From Staphylococcus rostri (GTDB lineage Bacteria; Bacillota; Bacilli; Staphylococcales; Staphylococcaceae): a DNA stretch of 60,600 bases. The stretch covers positions 1 to 60,600 of the forward strand of contig NZ_PPRF01000016.1 in the NCBI RefSeq assembly GCF_002902145.1. The letters are read 5' to 3'. Each line of letters starts with the position of its first letter. The stretch's first letter is position 1. The notes below the pieces were generated by a model. It was given only the letters and a program-made list of their open reading frames with translations, made no database searches and had not been told where the DNA came from. Made by a program: the position numbers and the translations under genes. This document shows positions 21,483 through 29,860 of this stretch, piece after piece.

Positions 21483-21878
21483 ATGATAAAAAATAAAGAT
21501 TCAAGAGTGTATGAGCTAGGCATTAATTATTTGTTGAATATTATTAAAGGTAAATGGAAACCTAATATTATGTGCGCACTGAATCACCATGAATATCGCT
21601 ATAATGAATTGTTAGAAGATTTGAATGCTGCATTTGAAAATAAGGTGACAAAGAAGGTGCTGACCTCACATCTTAAAGAATTAGAACAAGATGGTATGTT
21701 ACGACGAATTGAAATCAAATCAACAGCGCCAAAAATTGTGAAATATGAGTTGACAGAAAAAGGGCAAAAAGTTGCTGATATTCTACAGTGTTTTTCTAAA
21801 ATTGGAGAAGAACTTGCTGAGGATAAAGAGGAAATTGAAATTATTTACACGGTAGAACAGATTGACGAACTACGATGA
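21483..21878 (+). CDS. HxlR-family winged-helix regulator
   Basis: A 131-residue protein with the HxlR core: KWKPNIMCALNHHEYRYNELLE, VLTSHLKELEQDGMLRR and the wing KIVKYELTEKGQ. Relatives such as YodB and HypR sense electrophiles through an N-terminal cysteine. With the ATG at 21483 (GGAG 8 bases upstream) this protein has only internal cysteines, one in NIMCAL. A TTG at 21471 would add MESC but lies upstream of the GGAG. It is divergent from the nitroreductase gene, its likely target. Confidence 0.88.
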   Translation: MIKNKDSRVYELGINYLLNIIKGKWKPNIMCALNHHEYRYNELLEDLNAAFENKVTKKVLTSHLKELEQDGMLRRIEIKSTAPKIVKYELTEKGQKVADILQCFSKIGEELAEDKEEIEIIYTVEQIDELR

Positions 21879-21894
21879 AATGTTGAGTATACAC

Positions 21895-21930
21895 AAAAGC
21901 ACCCATTTCTCAATGAAGTGAGTGCTTTTT
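21895..21930. terminator. Bidirectional terminator between hxlR and tetR
   Basis: AAAAGCAC (21895-21902) pairs with GTGCTTTT (21922-21929), with an inner CATTTC/GAAGTG stem and A/T runs on both sides. Confidence 0.85.
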
Positions 21931-21938
21931 ACATTGTA

Positions 21939-22520
21939 TTATAAAATTTTAGTAAAGGTTGTCATTGCGTTAATGTGTATTTGTTGCAGTGATTTTCGTG
22001 CCTCATCATCTGTAATGTCATCGTTCTTAAGCCATTCAAATACAAATCCAGTGATACTGCCAGCTAAGTATGCAGCATAGAGCTTTTTCGAAGTTGTATC
22101 ATCACGTTTTGAAATACTTGATGTGGTATTGTAAACAACCTTTTCTATACAATCATAAAGTTGTTTAAAAAAGATACCATTGTCACTTTTAATAAATACC
22201 GTTAATGTTTTCTTATTGTCTTGAATACTGTTGATGATGGCGTCGCAATAGGCAATATAGTGTTTGGTATTGATTTGTTTCGCATGTTCAACATAAGGTT
22301 CAAAAGCTTTAGACACACTTGCTAATAGTTCGTTAATTAATGTGTGGTATAAATCTTCTTTTGATGTGTAATGCAGGTAAAACGTATTACGACTACAAAG
22401 TGCCTGTTCGCAAATGTTTTTAATCGTAATCTCCTTGCATGATAGCGTTTCTGATAACTTTAAATAACTATTACGTATATTGGCTTCTGTTTTTTGATAA
22501 CGTAAATCATTTTTATTCAT
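21939..22520 (-). CDS. TetR-family transcriptional regulator
   Basis: A 193-residue TetR-type repressor. The N-terminal DNA-binding region reads ITIKNICEQALCSRNTFYLHY with the typical FYxHYxSKEDLY ending; the rest is a helical ligand domain. The start at 22520 (MNKNDLRYQ) has AAAGGTG upstream. It is divergent from the nitronate-monooxygenase-like gene, and the gap holds a short palindrome, so it probably controls that gene and itself. The ligand is unknown. Confidence 0.88.
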   Translation of the reverse strand: MNKNDLRYQKTEANIRNSYLKLSETLSCKEITIKNICEQALCSRNTFYLHYTSKEDLYHTLINELLASVSKAFEPYVEHAKQINTKHYIAYCDAIINSIQDNKKTLTVFIKSDNGIFFKQLYDCIEKVVYNTTSSISKRDDTTSKKLYAAYLAGSITGFVFEWLKNDDITDDEARKSLQQIHINAMTTFTKIL

Positions 22521-22565
22521 CACTAACACCTTTTTCTGAGATATAGGACATTGTACCATATAAAT

Positions 22566-22579
22566 GTTAGATAACTAAC
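22566..22579. promoter_or_regulatory. Palindrome in the tetR-nmo gap, candidate operator
   Basis: GTTAG-ATAA-CTAAC is a perfect inverted repeat in the 144-base gap between the divergent TetR and nitronate-monooxygenase-like genes. It fits the half-site size used by TetR dimers. Confidence 0.5.
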
Positions 22580-22664
22580 TTTTAAGTATAAGACATCCAT
22601 TGATTCCACTTTTTAGCCAACATACAATGAGCGTATAAAATGACGTGAGAAAAAGGTGAAAAAT

Positions 22665-23636
22665 ATGAAAAATCGTATTACTGAAGTGTTAGGAATTGAA
22701 AAACCTATCGTTCAAGGTCCAATGTTTTGGTTAACAGATGGCAAGTTTGTAGGTGCAATCAGTAAAGCGGGTGGATTAGGTGTTTTAGGCTTCAATGCCG
22801 GACAAACTGAAACAGCAGAGACACTTGAAAAATCTGTTGAAAATATGCGACGTGAAATTGAAATTGCAAGATCCATTACGAGCAATCCCATTGGTATGAA
22901 TGTAAGCCCATCTCCAGAAGTCGAGGACGTTTCAAAAGCGATGTTTGATTTAATGGTTGAAACAGGCGTTGAAGTAGCTGTAATGGTGGGTAGTTTTAAT
23001 AAAGAATGGACGCAACGTTATCATGACCACGGAATTAAAGTTGTATTCCGTCCGCATACACCATCCGTAGAAAATGTGGAAGAAGCGGTTCAAGGCGGCG
23101 CTGATGTCATTGTAGCAACGGGCTTTGATGAAGGTGGTACGGTGCCTGACCGTGTTATTGGGACATTTTCGATTATTCCACTTATTGTAGATGCGGTGAA
23201 TGGGCGTGTGCCAGTGCTTGGTGCGGGTGGTATTGCGGATGAACGTACCGCAAAAGCGGCGATGGTACTTGGTGCAGATGGTATCTATGTAGGCAGTGCA
23301 TTTTTAATGGCTGAAGAATCAGTAATGGCACAAAATATTAAAGAACAAGTAATCGGTTTGGATGCGACGGATATGCTCATGTACAACGACTATAGTTCGT
23401 ATTATCGTTCAATACCAGGTGAGCTACCTAATGAATTACAAGAAATGAGTGACAATGGTGCAACAAAACAAGAAATTTTTGAAAAACATAGCGGATACAC
23501 AGGAATGCGAAATGGTATGGTGTTCGGCGATTTAACAAAAGGTTACGCATCATTTGGTCTGGGTATCTCATTTATGAATCAAATTGAGCCGGTATCAGCG
23601 ATTGTAGATCGTTTGATGCGTGGTATAGAGTCATAA
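22665..23636 (+). CDS. Nitronate-monooxygenase-like flavoprotein
   Basis: A 323-residue FMN TIM-barrel protein of the NMO/FabK family: IVQGPMFW, AGGLGVLG, GAGGIADERT and GADGIYVGSAF are family motifs. The usual catalytic His segment (EAGGH) reads DEGGT here, Thr159 replacing His, so nitronate oxidation as known for the family is doubtful; it may be a quinone reductase or another flavoenzyme. The start is the ATG at 22665 after AAAAGGTG. A strong terminator follows. Confidence 0.8.
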   Translation: MKNRITEVLGIEKPIVQGPMFWLTDGKFVGAISKAGGLGVLGFNAGQTETAETLEKSVENMRREIEIARSITSNPIGMNVSPSPEVEDVSKAMFDLMVETGVEVAVMVGSFNKEWTQRYHDHGIKVVFRPHTPSVENVEEAVQGGADVIVATGFDEGGTVPDRVIGTFSIIPLIVDAVNGRVPVLGAGGIADERTAKAAMVLGADGIYVGSAFLMAEESVMAQNIKEQVIGLDATDMLMYNDYSSYYRSIPGELPNELQEMSDNGATKQEIFEKHSGYTGMRNGMVFGDLTKGYASFGLGISFMNQIEPVSAIVDRLMRGIES

Positions 23637-23655
23637 CTTAATAATTAGATAAAGC

Positions 23656-23692
23656 ACACTTTCCAGTTCATATAATTGGAAGGTGTTTTTTT
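23656..23692 (+). terminator. Terminator after the nmo-like gene
   Basis: ACACTTTCCA (23656-23665) pairs with TTGGAAGGTGT (23677-23686 region, ten pairs) and a run of seven T follows. Both arms are nearly identical to the rpsI terminator at 19027. Confidence 0.9.
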
Positions 23693-23732
23693 GCGGTTTA
23701 TAATAAAGAAAAAGACTTGGAGATGGCATGTA

Positions 23733-24090
23733 ATGGTTACAAGAGAAGCGGTGCTAACACATATCAAAGATCAATATGGAGTGAATCCTGATTATCCTTG
23801 GAAAAAGTTTCCTAATTATGCAGCTTTAAGGCATACAGAAAGTCATAAATGGTTTGCGTTAATTATGAATATTAATGCTGATAAATTGGGATTAGAATCT
23901 AAAGAACAGGTGGATGTCATCAATTTTAAAAGCTGAAAAAGAATTGATTGGTTCGCTAAGACAAAAGCGAGCTATCTACCCTGCCTATCATATGAATAAG
24001 TCGAATTGGGTAACGGTTCATTTGCAAGAGATTGAGTCGATGGAGATGCTATGTGAATTAATTGAAGATAGTTATAATCTGACGAAGTAA
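23733..24090 (+). pseudogene. MmcQ/YjbR family gene, frameshifted
   Basis: The first 67 codons read MVTREAVLTHIKDQYG to VDVINFKS, then stop at 23934. The family sequence continues one frame over: KAEKELIGSLRQKRAIYPAYHMNKSNW to EDSYNLTK, ending at 24088-24090. Together they give the normal length of about 118 residues. One extra base in the TTTTAAAA run near 23922-23929 explains the break. MmcQ/YjbR proteins are small DNA-binding-like proteins of unclear role. It could be a true pseudogene, phase variation or a sequencing error. Confidence 0.85.
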
Positions 24091-24153
24091 TCGATTTGGC
24101 TTGCGCGTGTATATTACTGAACACCCTCTTTAAGAGATGTAAAGTTTTTGTAA

Positions 24154-24182
24154 TTGACAGTAGGGGCATTTCAGTCTAAACT
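24154..24182 (+). promoter_or_regulatory. Promoter of the cystine-type ABC operon
   Basis: TTGACA at 24154-24159, 17 bases, TAAACT at 24177-24182; start codon at 24226. Confidence 0.65.
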
Positions 24183-24225
24183 ATATTTAATCCGATTAGC
24201 ACACTAAGAATAGAGGTATATTCAA

Positions 24226-25008
24226 ATGAAAAAAGGTTTATTTTTAATTATTGCATTAATGGTAGTGCTTGCTGCATGTGGTAATGGCAGTGACTCAAAA
24301 GATAGTAGCAAAAAGCAAGATGACAAGAAAATTGTTGTAGGAACTGAAGGGACATACGCACCGTTCACTTTCCACGACAAAAATGACAAATTAACAGGTT
24401 ACGATGTTGAAGTAACAAAAGCTGTCGCAAAAGAAATGGGCTATGAAGTTGAATTTAAAGAAACACAATGGGATTCAATGTTTGCTGGTCTAGATGCTGG
24501 TCGCTTCGATGTCGTTGCGAACCAAGTAGGTATTAACGATGAACGTAAAGCGAAATACAAATTCTCAGATCCTTACACATATTCAAATGGTGTATTAGTT
24601 GTTAATGAAAACAACGATGACATTAAATCATTTGATGATGTTAAAGGTAAAAAGTTAGCACAAACATTAACTTCAAACTACGGTAAACTTGCACAATCTA
24701 AAGGTGCAGAAATCACAAAAGTAGATGGTTTCAACCAAGCAATGGATTTATTACAATCTAACCGTGTTGAAGGTACATTCAATGACAACATTTCATATTT
24801 AGATTATAAAAAGCAAAAACCAAATGCTAAGATCAAAGCTATTCAAGGTGATGCTGAACAAAGTCAATCAGCGTTCGCATTTAGTAAGAAAACAGATGAC
24901 AAAGTCGTTGAAGATTTCAACAAAGGCTTGAAAAAATTAAAAGATAATGGCGAGTTAGAAAAAATAAGTAAGAAATGGTTTGGCGCAAATGTTTCAGAAC
25001 CTAAATGA
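24226..25008 (+). CDS. tcyA: ABC transporter substrate-binding lipoprotein, cystine type
   Basis: A 260-residue lipoprotein with signal MKKGLFLIIALMVVLAAC, lipid-anchored at Cys18. The binding domain (SBP family 3) shows FTFHDKNDKLTGYDVEV, KETQWDSMFAGLDAGRFDV and ANQVGINDERKAKY, a pattern I associate with cystine receptors (TcyA/FliY-like). It captures the amino acid outside the membrane for the permease and ATPase that follow in the same operon. Substrate assignment is by similarity from memory; another polar amino acid is possible. Confidence 0.85.
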   Translation: MKKGLFLIIALMVVLAACGNGSDSKDSSKKQDDKKIVVGTEGTYAPFTFHDKNDKLTGYDVEVTKAVAKEMGYEVEFKETQWDSMFAGLDAGRFDVVANQVGINDERKAKYKFSDPYTYSNGVLVVNENNDDIKSFDDVKGKKLAQTLTSNYGKLAQSKGAEITKVDGFNQAMDLLQSNRVEGTFNDNISYLDYKKQKPNAKIKAIQGDAEQSQSAFAFSKKTDDKVVEDFNKGLKKLKDNGELEKISKKWFGANVSEPK

Positions 25009-25708
25009 TGAACAGCTTCATGCGTTAAATGCTGCCAAACAAGCATTTTTACCTATGCTCGAAGGTTTAGTTAAATACTCAATACCAATCACATTAGTTA
25101 CTTTTGTGATTGGTTTGATTTTGGCTTTAATCACGGCTTTGATGCGAATTTCTAGCAGCAAAGTATTAAGAGGAATTGCACGTTTTTATGTATCAATCAT
25201 TCGAGGTACACCGATGATTGTTCAGTTATTCATTATCTTTTACGGGATTCCTGAAATAGGTAGATTGGTAACAGGTGATGCTGATAATCAACTTACATTA
25301 ACACCAGTAGTTGCTGCAATTATTGGTTTGTCATTTAATGTTGGCGCATATGCTTCTGAAATTTTACGTGGTGGTATTATGTCCATTCCTAAAGGGCAAA
25401 CAGAAGCGGCATATTCTATTGGTATGAATTACAAACAAACCATTCAACGTATTATTTTACCGCAAGCAATTAGAGTGTCGATTCCAGCTTTAGGGAATAC
25501 ATTCTTAAGCTTAATTAAAGATACGTCATTGTTAGGATTTATTTTAGTCGCAGAAATGTTTAGAAAAGCACAAGAAGTCGCATCGACAACATATGAATTT
25601 TTAACAATTTACTTACTCGTTGCGCTATTATATTGGATTGTATGTTTCATTATTTCTGTCGCACAATCACACTATGAAGCTTATATTGAAAGAGGGTATC
25701 ACTCATGA
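24989..25708 (+). CDS. tcyB: Amino-acid ABC transporter permease
   Basis: A 239-residue permease of the His/Glu/Cys type with about five membrane segments and the coupling motif [22 protein letters not shown]. The ATG at 24989 is the first in frame, overlapping the end of the receptor gene by 20 bases; the ribosome binding site is weak, suggesting coupled translation. It ends in an ATGA overlap with the ATPase gene. Confidence 0.9.
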   Translation: MFQNLNDEQLHALNAAKQAFLPMLEGLVKYSIPITLVTFVIGLILALITALMRISSSKVLRGIARFYVSIIRGTPMIVQLFIIFYGIPEIGRLVTGDADNQLTLTPVVAAIIGLSFNVGAYASEILRGGIMSIPKGQTEAAYSIGMNYKQTIQRIILPQAIRVSIPALGNTFLSLIKDTSLLGFILVAEMFRKAQEVASTTYEFLTIYLLVALLYWIVCFIISVAQSHYEAYIERGYHS

Positions 25709-26433
25709 TTGAACTTCAAAATATTAAAAAGTCTTTTAAGGACAAAGAGGTTATCAAAGGGATTAATCTTTCAGTAGCACAAGGTGAAGTGATTACGCTT
25801 ATCGGTCGATCTGGTTCGGGTAAAACAACGCTATTGAGAATGATGAATGCGTTGGAAATCCCTACTGAAGGGGCCGTATATGTCAACGGTGAAACCTACA
25901 CAGCAGATAATAAAAAATCACAAATTCAAGTGAGAAAGCAGTCTGGGATGGTTTTCCAAAGCTATAACTTATTCCCACATAAAAGTGCGATTGAAAATGT
26001 CATGGAAGGCTTAATCACTGTTAAAAAGATTAACAAACAACAAGCCCATGAAGAAGCGTTACAACTACTTAGAAAAGTGGGGCTTGAAAGTGTCAAAGAC
26101 CAAAGACCGCATGCGTTATCGGGTGGACAACAGCAGCGTGTTGCGATTGCACGTGCGTTAGCGATGAACCCGAAAGTGATGTTGTTTGATGAACCGACAT
26201 CAGCACTAGATCCAGAACTTGTCAACGATGTATTAGCGGTTATTAAAGATCTTGCGAATGAAGGTATGACAATGGTGATTGTGACACATGAGATGCGTTT
26301 TGCGCGTGAAGTGTCTGATCGTATTATCTTTATTAATGAAGGTTTAATTGGTGAAGAAGGCACACCTGAGACATTGTTTACACAACCCAAAACAGAAGCA
26401 TTGAGAAAGTTTTTGAATGTGATAGAAGTATAG
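25705..26433 (+). CDS. tcyC: Amino-acid ABC transporter ATPase
   Basis: A 242-residue ATPase: Walker [11 protein letters not shown]-loop [10 protein letters not shown], signature LSGGQQQR, Walker [14 protein letters not shown]-loop VTHEM. It energises the importer formed with the two preceding genes. Starts at the ATG overlapping the permease stop by four bases and is followed by a terminator. Confidence 0.92.
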   Translation: MIELQNIKKSFKDKEVIKGINLSVAQGEVITLIGRSGSGKTTLLRMMNALEIPTEGAVYVNGETYTADNKKSQIQVRKQSGMVFQSYNLFPHKSAIENVMEGLITVKKINKQQAHEEALQLLRKVGLESVKDQRPHALSGGQQQRVAIARALAMNPKVMLFDEPTSALDPELVNDVLAVIKDLANEGMTMVIVTHEMRFAREVSDRIIFINEGLIGEEGTPETLFTQPKTEALRKFLNVIEV

Positions 26434-26448
26434 AGATAAAATATTAAA

Positions 26449-26497
26449 GCATCGGCATAAAGTCTATATAGATAAGGCTTTGTGTTGGTGTTTTTTT
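26449..26497 (+). terminator. Terminator after the cystine-type ABC operon
   Basis: Bases 26449-26462 can pair with 26478-26491 (14 bp, five G-U), followed by seven T. The G-U pairs make it weaker than others in the window. Confidence 0.7.
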
Positions 26498-26583
26498 ATT
26501 TATATTAAATTAATAATCGACGTGCATTACTTTTTATGTAACACTATGTTTGTATTCATATCAAGTTAAGGGTGGCGATTTAC

Positions 26584-29424
26584 TTGATTAAAGTTGGAGA
26601 AACATATCAATTAAAAGATGGCTCTAGTGTTGTTGTTAAAAAAGTGATAGCTGATTATCAAAGTAATAGATTATTTGCATTGGTTACGAAAGAAAATGAC
26701 GAATATGTATATGAACTGGAAAATTTAAGTAAGCATATTAAAAATGAAAGTATGCCAATAAGCAAGAAATCTGTAGAAGAAAAGATAAGTTTGTATCGTT
26801 CCTATTTTCGTGGGAATCATGATATTGTTGCGACAAGTTTTAAAACGAATGAAGGCAAGATGGTATATTACCCATGGTGTCATATAAGAAAACAATTACC
26901 ATGTCCAAAAGTAAATAATGCTAAATTTAATTGTTCGATGTGTAAAGTGCAGAGCTTTCAAAAGATGACGGATGAGGTTATTTTTAATCACTTACGTGGA
27001 TATAATAATTATAAAAAAGAAGTCATGTATGGGATGTATCCAATTATTGATGACAATAAAACGTATATATTAGCGTTTGATTTTGATAAAGAAAACTGGA
27101 AACAAGAAATAAAGGTTTTAGTGAAAGTTGTGAGAAAGTTAGAGTTAGATTATCTTATTGAAATATCACAGTCTGGAAATGGTGCCCATTTGTGGCTCTT
27201 TTTTGAAGATAAAATATTAGCCAGAAAAGCACGTACTTTAGGCAATATCATACTAATGCAAGTGATGAAAGCATATCCGGAGCTGAGCTTTGATTCTTTT
27301 GATCGCATGTTTCCTAGTCAAGATACTGTTGGAAAGGGAGGATTTGGTAATTTAATTGCATTACCTTTACAAGGAAATAGGGTAATTAAAGGATTTAGTC
27401 GCTTTTTTAATGATGACTTAACAATTATAGATGATATATGGGGAACTTTAGAAAATACACGAAAAATACCAGAAACGATTGTTGATAGTATCATTGATAA
27501 GTATTCAAAAGATATTCAGTTTAATTATTACAAAGCAGAACATAGTCCTAGTGATGAATTAGAAATATTTGAAGAATACCATAAAAGTTCAAATGCTGTT
27601 ATTGATATTAATGTGAACTCTGAAATCATGATAAAACTTCGTGACCTTCCAAAGAAAGAAATTGTGCAGTTGAAGTTTTTAGCTAGTTTTAAAAATAAGG
27701 CATATTACAAAGCATTGAATCAAAGAATGAGTACTAAAGATATACCTAGAGTCATTTCGTTAAGTGATATTGATGATACATTTATTAAGTTGCCTCGAGG
27801 CTTGTTACCAGAAGTTAAGAAATTATATCCCGATGCGAGATTTATTAATAATCAGGTAGCAGGTCATCCAATAGATGTCGAATTTCGAGGAGAATTATAC
27901 GACAATCAAACAGCAGCATTAGATGCGTTAACTAAACACTCTGACGGCTTATTATGTGCTGGAACAGGGTTTGGTAAAACTGTAGTAGCAAGTAAATTAA
28001 TTGCGGATAAGCAAGTAAGTACGCTCATACTTGTAAATAATAAAAATTTGGCACACCAATGGAAATCACAATTAGAAGATTTTATTGAGTTGCAAGATGA
28101 ACCATTTGTAGAATATACGCCTACAGGCAGGATTAAGAAGAAAGGTAAAATAGGTTTTATATATGGTGGGAAAGTTTCACGTAGTAAAAATATAGATATC
28201 GCGTTATTTCAAAGTATGTCATCTATAGAAGATATTGAAACAATATTGGATGATTATGGAATGGTTATTGTTGATGAAGCGCACCATGTTGCGGCTAAGA
28301 CTTTTGAAGATGTGATGTCAAAAGTGAAGAGTAAATATGTCTATGGTTTAACAGCAACACCAAAACGTGAAGATGGATTGGAAAATATTATTTATCTTAG
28401 AATGGGACCAATACGTCATATTGTTCAGAAGGAAGTACCTAAACATATTACTCAAAAGCTCTATTTACGCTTTACATCTTTAGGGGAACACACACGTAAT
28501 ATTCATGAAAACCTTATTCATGACAACAATGACATGATTGTCAATGATGCTGATAGACATCAATTGATTATCAATGATATCAAAGATGCGATTCAAGAAA
28601 ACCGCCATATCATCGTTCTTTCAAGATATGTTGAGCATATTCAAATATTAAAGGAAACCTTTGATTCTCAAGAGGGTAGCGCAAAGACCTACATTTTGAA
28701 TAGTCATATGAAGACAAAAGCATTAAAACAAGAAATGGAATTGTTGAAAAAAGAAGGAAAGCCATTTGTCTTGTTTACAACAGGAAGTTACGCGGGAGAA
28801 GGCTTTGATTTACCTGCGTTAGACACTTTAATGTTAGTGATGCCTATAAAATCTAAAAATAGCATACAGCAATATCTAGGAAGATTATTAAGAAACTTAG
28901 ATGATAAAGAAGAATTGCGTGTCTATGATTATGTCGATTATGCAGTGCCGATGTTTTACAAAATGTATTTGAAACGTTTGAGAGCGTATAAATCATTAGG
29001 GTACGTTTTTGAAGAAAACTTACAATCTGATTTATATAAAAGTTCTATCGTAGAAGGTGATTATCGTCCATTACTACAAAAAGATTTGATTCAAGCAGAA
29101 ACATTTGTAATGATGATGCCTTATTTATCGCACAATGACGTTGATCAACTTATTAATATCACGTCACAATCCAAAGCGAAGAAGTGTGTTAACATTACGC
29201 AAAAAGCCGCAAATATTATGAAAGACAGACTGCAAGATTTGGAAGCGTATGGATTCAAGGTTACGATTAACAAAAAAGTAAATCAAAATATAATTATCAT
29301 TGATAAAAATTTGGTGTGGACAATTCCGATGAGTAAAAAGGAAGATGATGTGACACCGATATCACTAAGACTTTATAGTGATGAAATTGCAGACAGGCTC
29401 CTAAAATTTAACAACCAAGCATAA
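26584..29424 (+). CDS. Primase-helicase fusion (TOTE-type AEP primase plus SF2 helicase)
   Basis: About 946 residues. A zinc knuckle (Cys 99, 107, 117, 120) precedes an archaeo-eukaryotic primase core: catalytic DxD in LAFDFDKEN (Asp166, Asp168), SGNGAHLW with His202, and FGNLIALPLQGNR. Then a superfamily 2 helicase: Walker A GTGFGKT (460-466), DEAH (564-567), GLTATPKR and QQYLGRLLR. The C-terminus contains NQNIIIID (900-907), spaced like a phospholipase-D HxKx4D motif with both His and Lys replaced by Asn. TOTE systems are proposed conflict or DNA-repair modules. AAGGGTGG fits the TTG at 26584; an upstream GTG at 26572 is possible. It stands alone, without an obvious partner except the small thioredoxin gene. 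Confidence 0.85.
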   Translation: MIKVGETYQLKDGSSVVVKKVIADYQSNRLFALVTKENDEYVYELENLSKHIKNESMPISKKSVEEKISLYRSYFRGNHDIVATSFKTNEGKMVYYPWCHIRKQLPCPKVNNAKFNCSMCKVQSFQKMTDEVIFNHLRGYNNYKKEVMYGMYPIIDDNKTYILAFDFDKENWKQEIKVLVKVVRKLELDYLIEISQSGNGAHLWLFFEDKILARKARTLGNIILMQVMKAYPELSFDSFDRMFPSQDTVGKGGFGNLIALPLQGNRVIKGFSRFFNDDLTIIDDIWGTLENTRKIPETIVDSIIDKYSKDIQFNYYKAEHSPSDELEIFEEYHKSSNAVIDINVNSEIMIKLRDLPKKEIVQLKFLASFKNKAYYKALNQRMSTKDIPRVISLSDIDDTFIKLPRGLLPEVKKLYPDARFINNQVAGHPIDVEFRGELYDNQTAALDALTKHSDGLLCAGTGFGKTVVASKLIADKQVSTLILVNNKNLAHQWKSQLEDFIELQDEPFVEYTPTGRIKKKGKIGFIYGGKVSRSKNIDIALFQSMSSIEDIETILDDYGMVIVDEAHHVAAKTFEDVMSKVKSKYVYGLTATPKREDGLENIIYLRMGPIRHIVQKEVPKHITQKLYLRFTSLGEHTRNIHENLIHDNNDMIVNDADRHQLIINDIKDAIQENRHIIVLSRYVEHIQILKETFDSQEGSAKTYILNSHMKTKALKQEMELLKKEGKPFVLFTTGSYAGEGFDLPALDTLMLVMPIKSKNSIQQYLGRLLRNLDDKEELRVYDYVDYAVPMFYKMYLKRLRAYKSLGYVFEENLQSDLYKSSIVEGDYRPLLQKDLIQAETFVMMMPYLSHNDVDQLINITSQSKAKKCVNITQKAANIMKDRLQDLEAYGFKVTINKKVNQNIIIIDKNLVWTIPMSKKEDDVTPISLRLYSDEIADRLLKFNNQA

Positions 29425-29487
29425 TCATGGCGCGTTCTTCAATCACATGGTTTAATAGCTCTAACACAAGTAAAGGAGTGATGAACA

Positions 29488-29799
29488 GTGGAACGTATTA
29501 CAGATTATGAGACATTGACAACGAGAATGGCACAAGACAAGTTTGTGTTGTATGTGATGTCTGAGGGTTGCAGTGTTTGTCATGCAGATTTGCCGAGGGT
29601 ATCAGCGCTTTTAGAAGATGAGACGATACCAAGTGCGAAAATTTACGTCAATGAGATACCAGAAGCGGCAGGGCAGTTATCGCTATTTACGGCACCTGTG
29701 GTCATTCTGTTTGATCATGGTAGAGAGTTTCATAGACAAGCACGTATTATTGATTTTGAGACGTTATCTTATCGTCTTGATCAATTAAAAAGTGCATAA
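29488..29799 (+). CDS. Thioredoxin-like protein
   Basis: A 103-residue thioredoxin-fold protein with redox motif CSVC (VMSEGCSVCHADLP) and the cis-proline loop FTAPVV. It could reduce disulfides in the cytoplasm; the partner is unknown. GTG start at 29488 is placed by AAAGGAG; an out-of-frame ATG at 29481 is too close. It lies 63 bases after the primase-helicase and may be co-transcribed with it. Confidence 0.85.
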   Translation: MERITDYETLTTRMAQDKFVLYVMSEGCSVCHADLPRVSALLEDETIPSAKIYVNEIPEAAGQLSLFTAPVVILFDHGREFHRQARIIDFETLSYRLDQLKSA

Positions 29800-29806
29800 A
29801 ATATAA

Positions 29807-29854
29807 AGAAGGCAGTCGTATTATGGAAATCATCTCCATTGTCGACTGCCTTTT
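29807..29854. terminator. Bidirectional terminator
   Basis: AAGGCAGTCG (29809-29818) pairs perfectly with CGACTGCCTT (29843-29852), with an inner ATGGA/TCCAT stem. It separates the thioredoxin-like gene from convergent saeS. Confidence 0.85.
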
Positions 29855-29860
29855 ATATGT

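Noticed and set aside
25962-26390. Antisense frame of 142 codons opposite the ABC ATPase gene
   Set aside because: It is a shadow of the conserved ATPase sequence, without a ribosome binding site.
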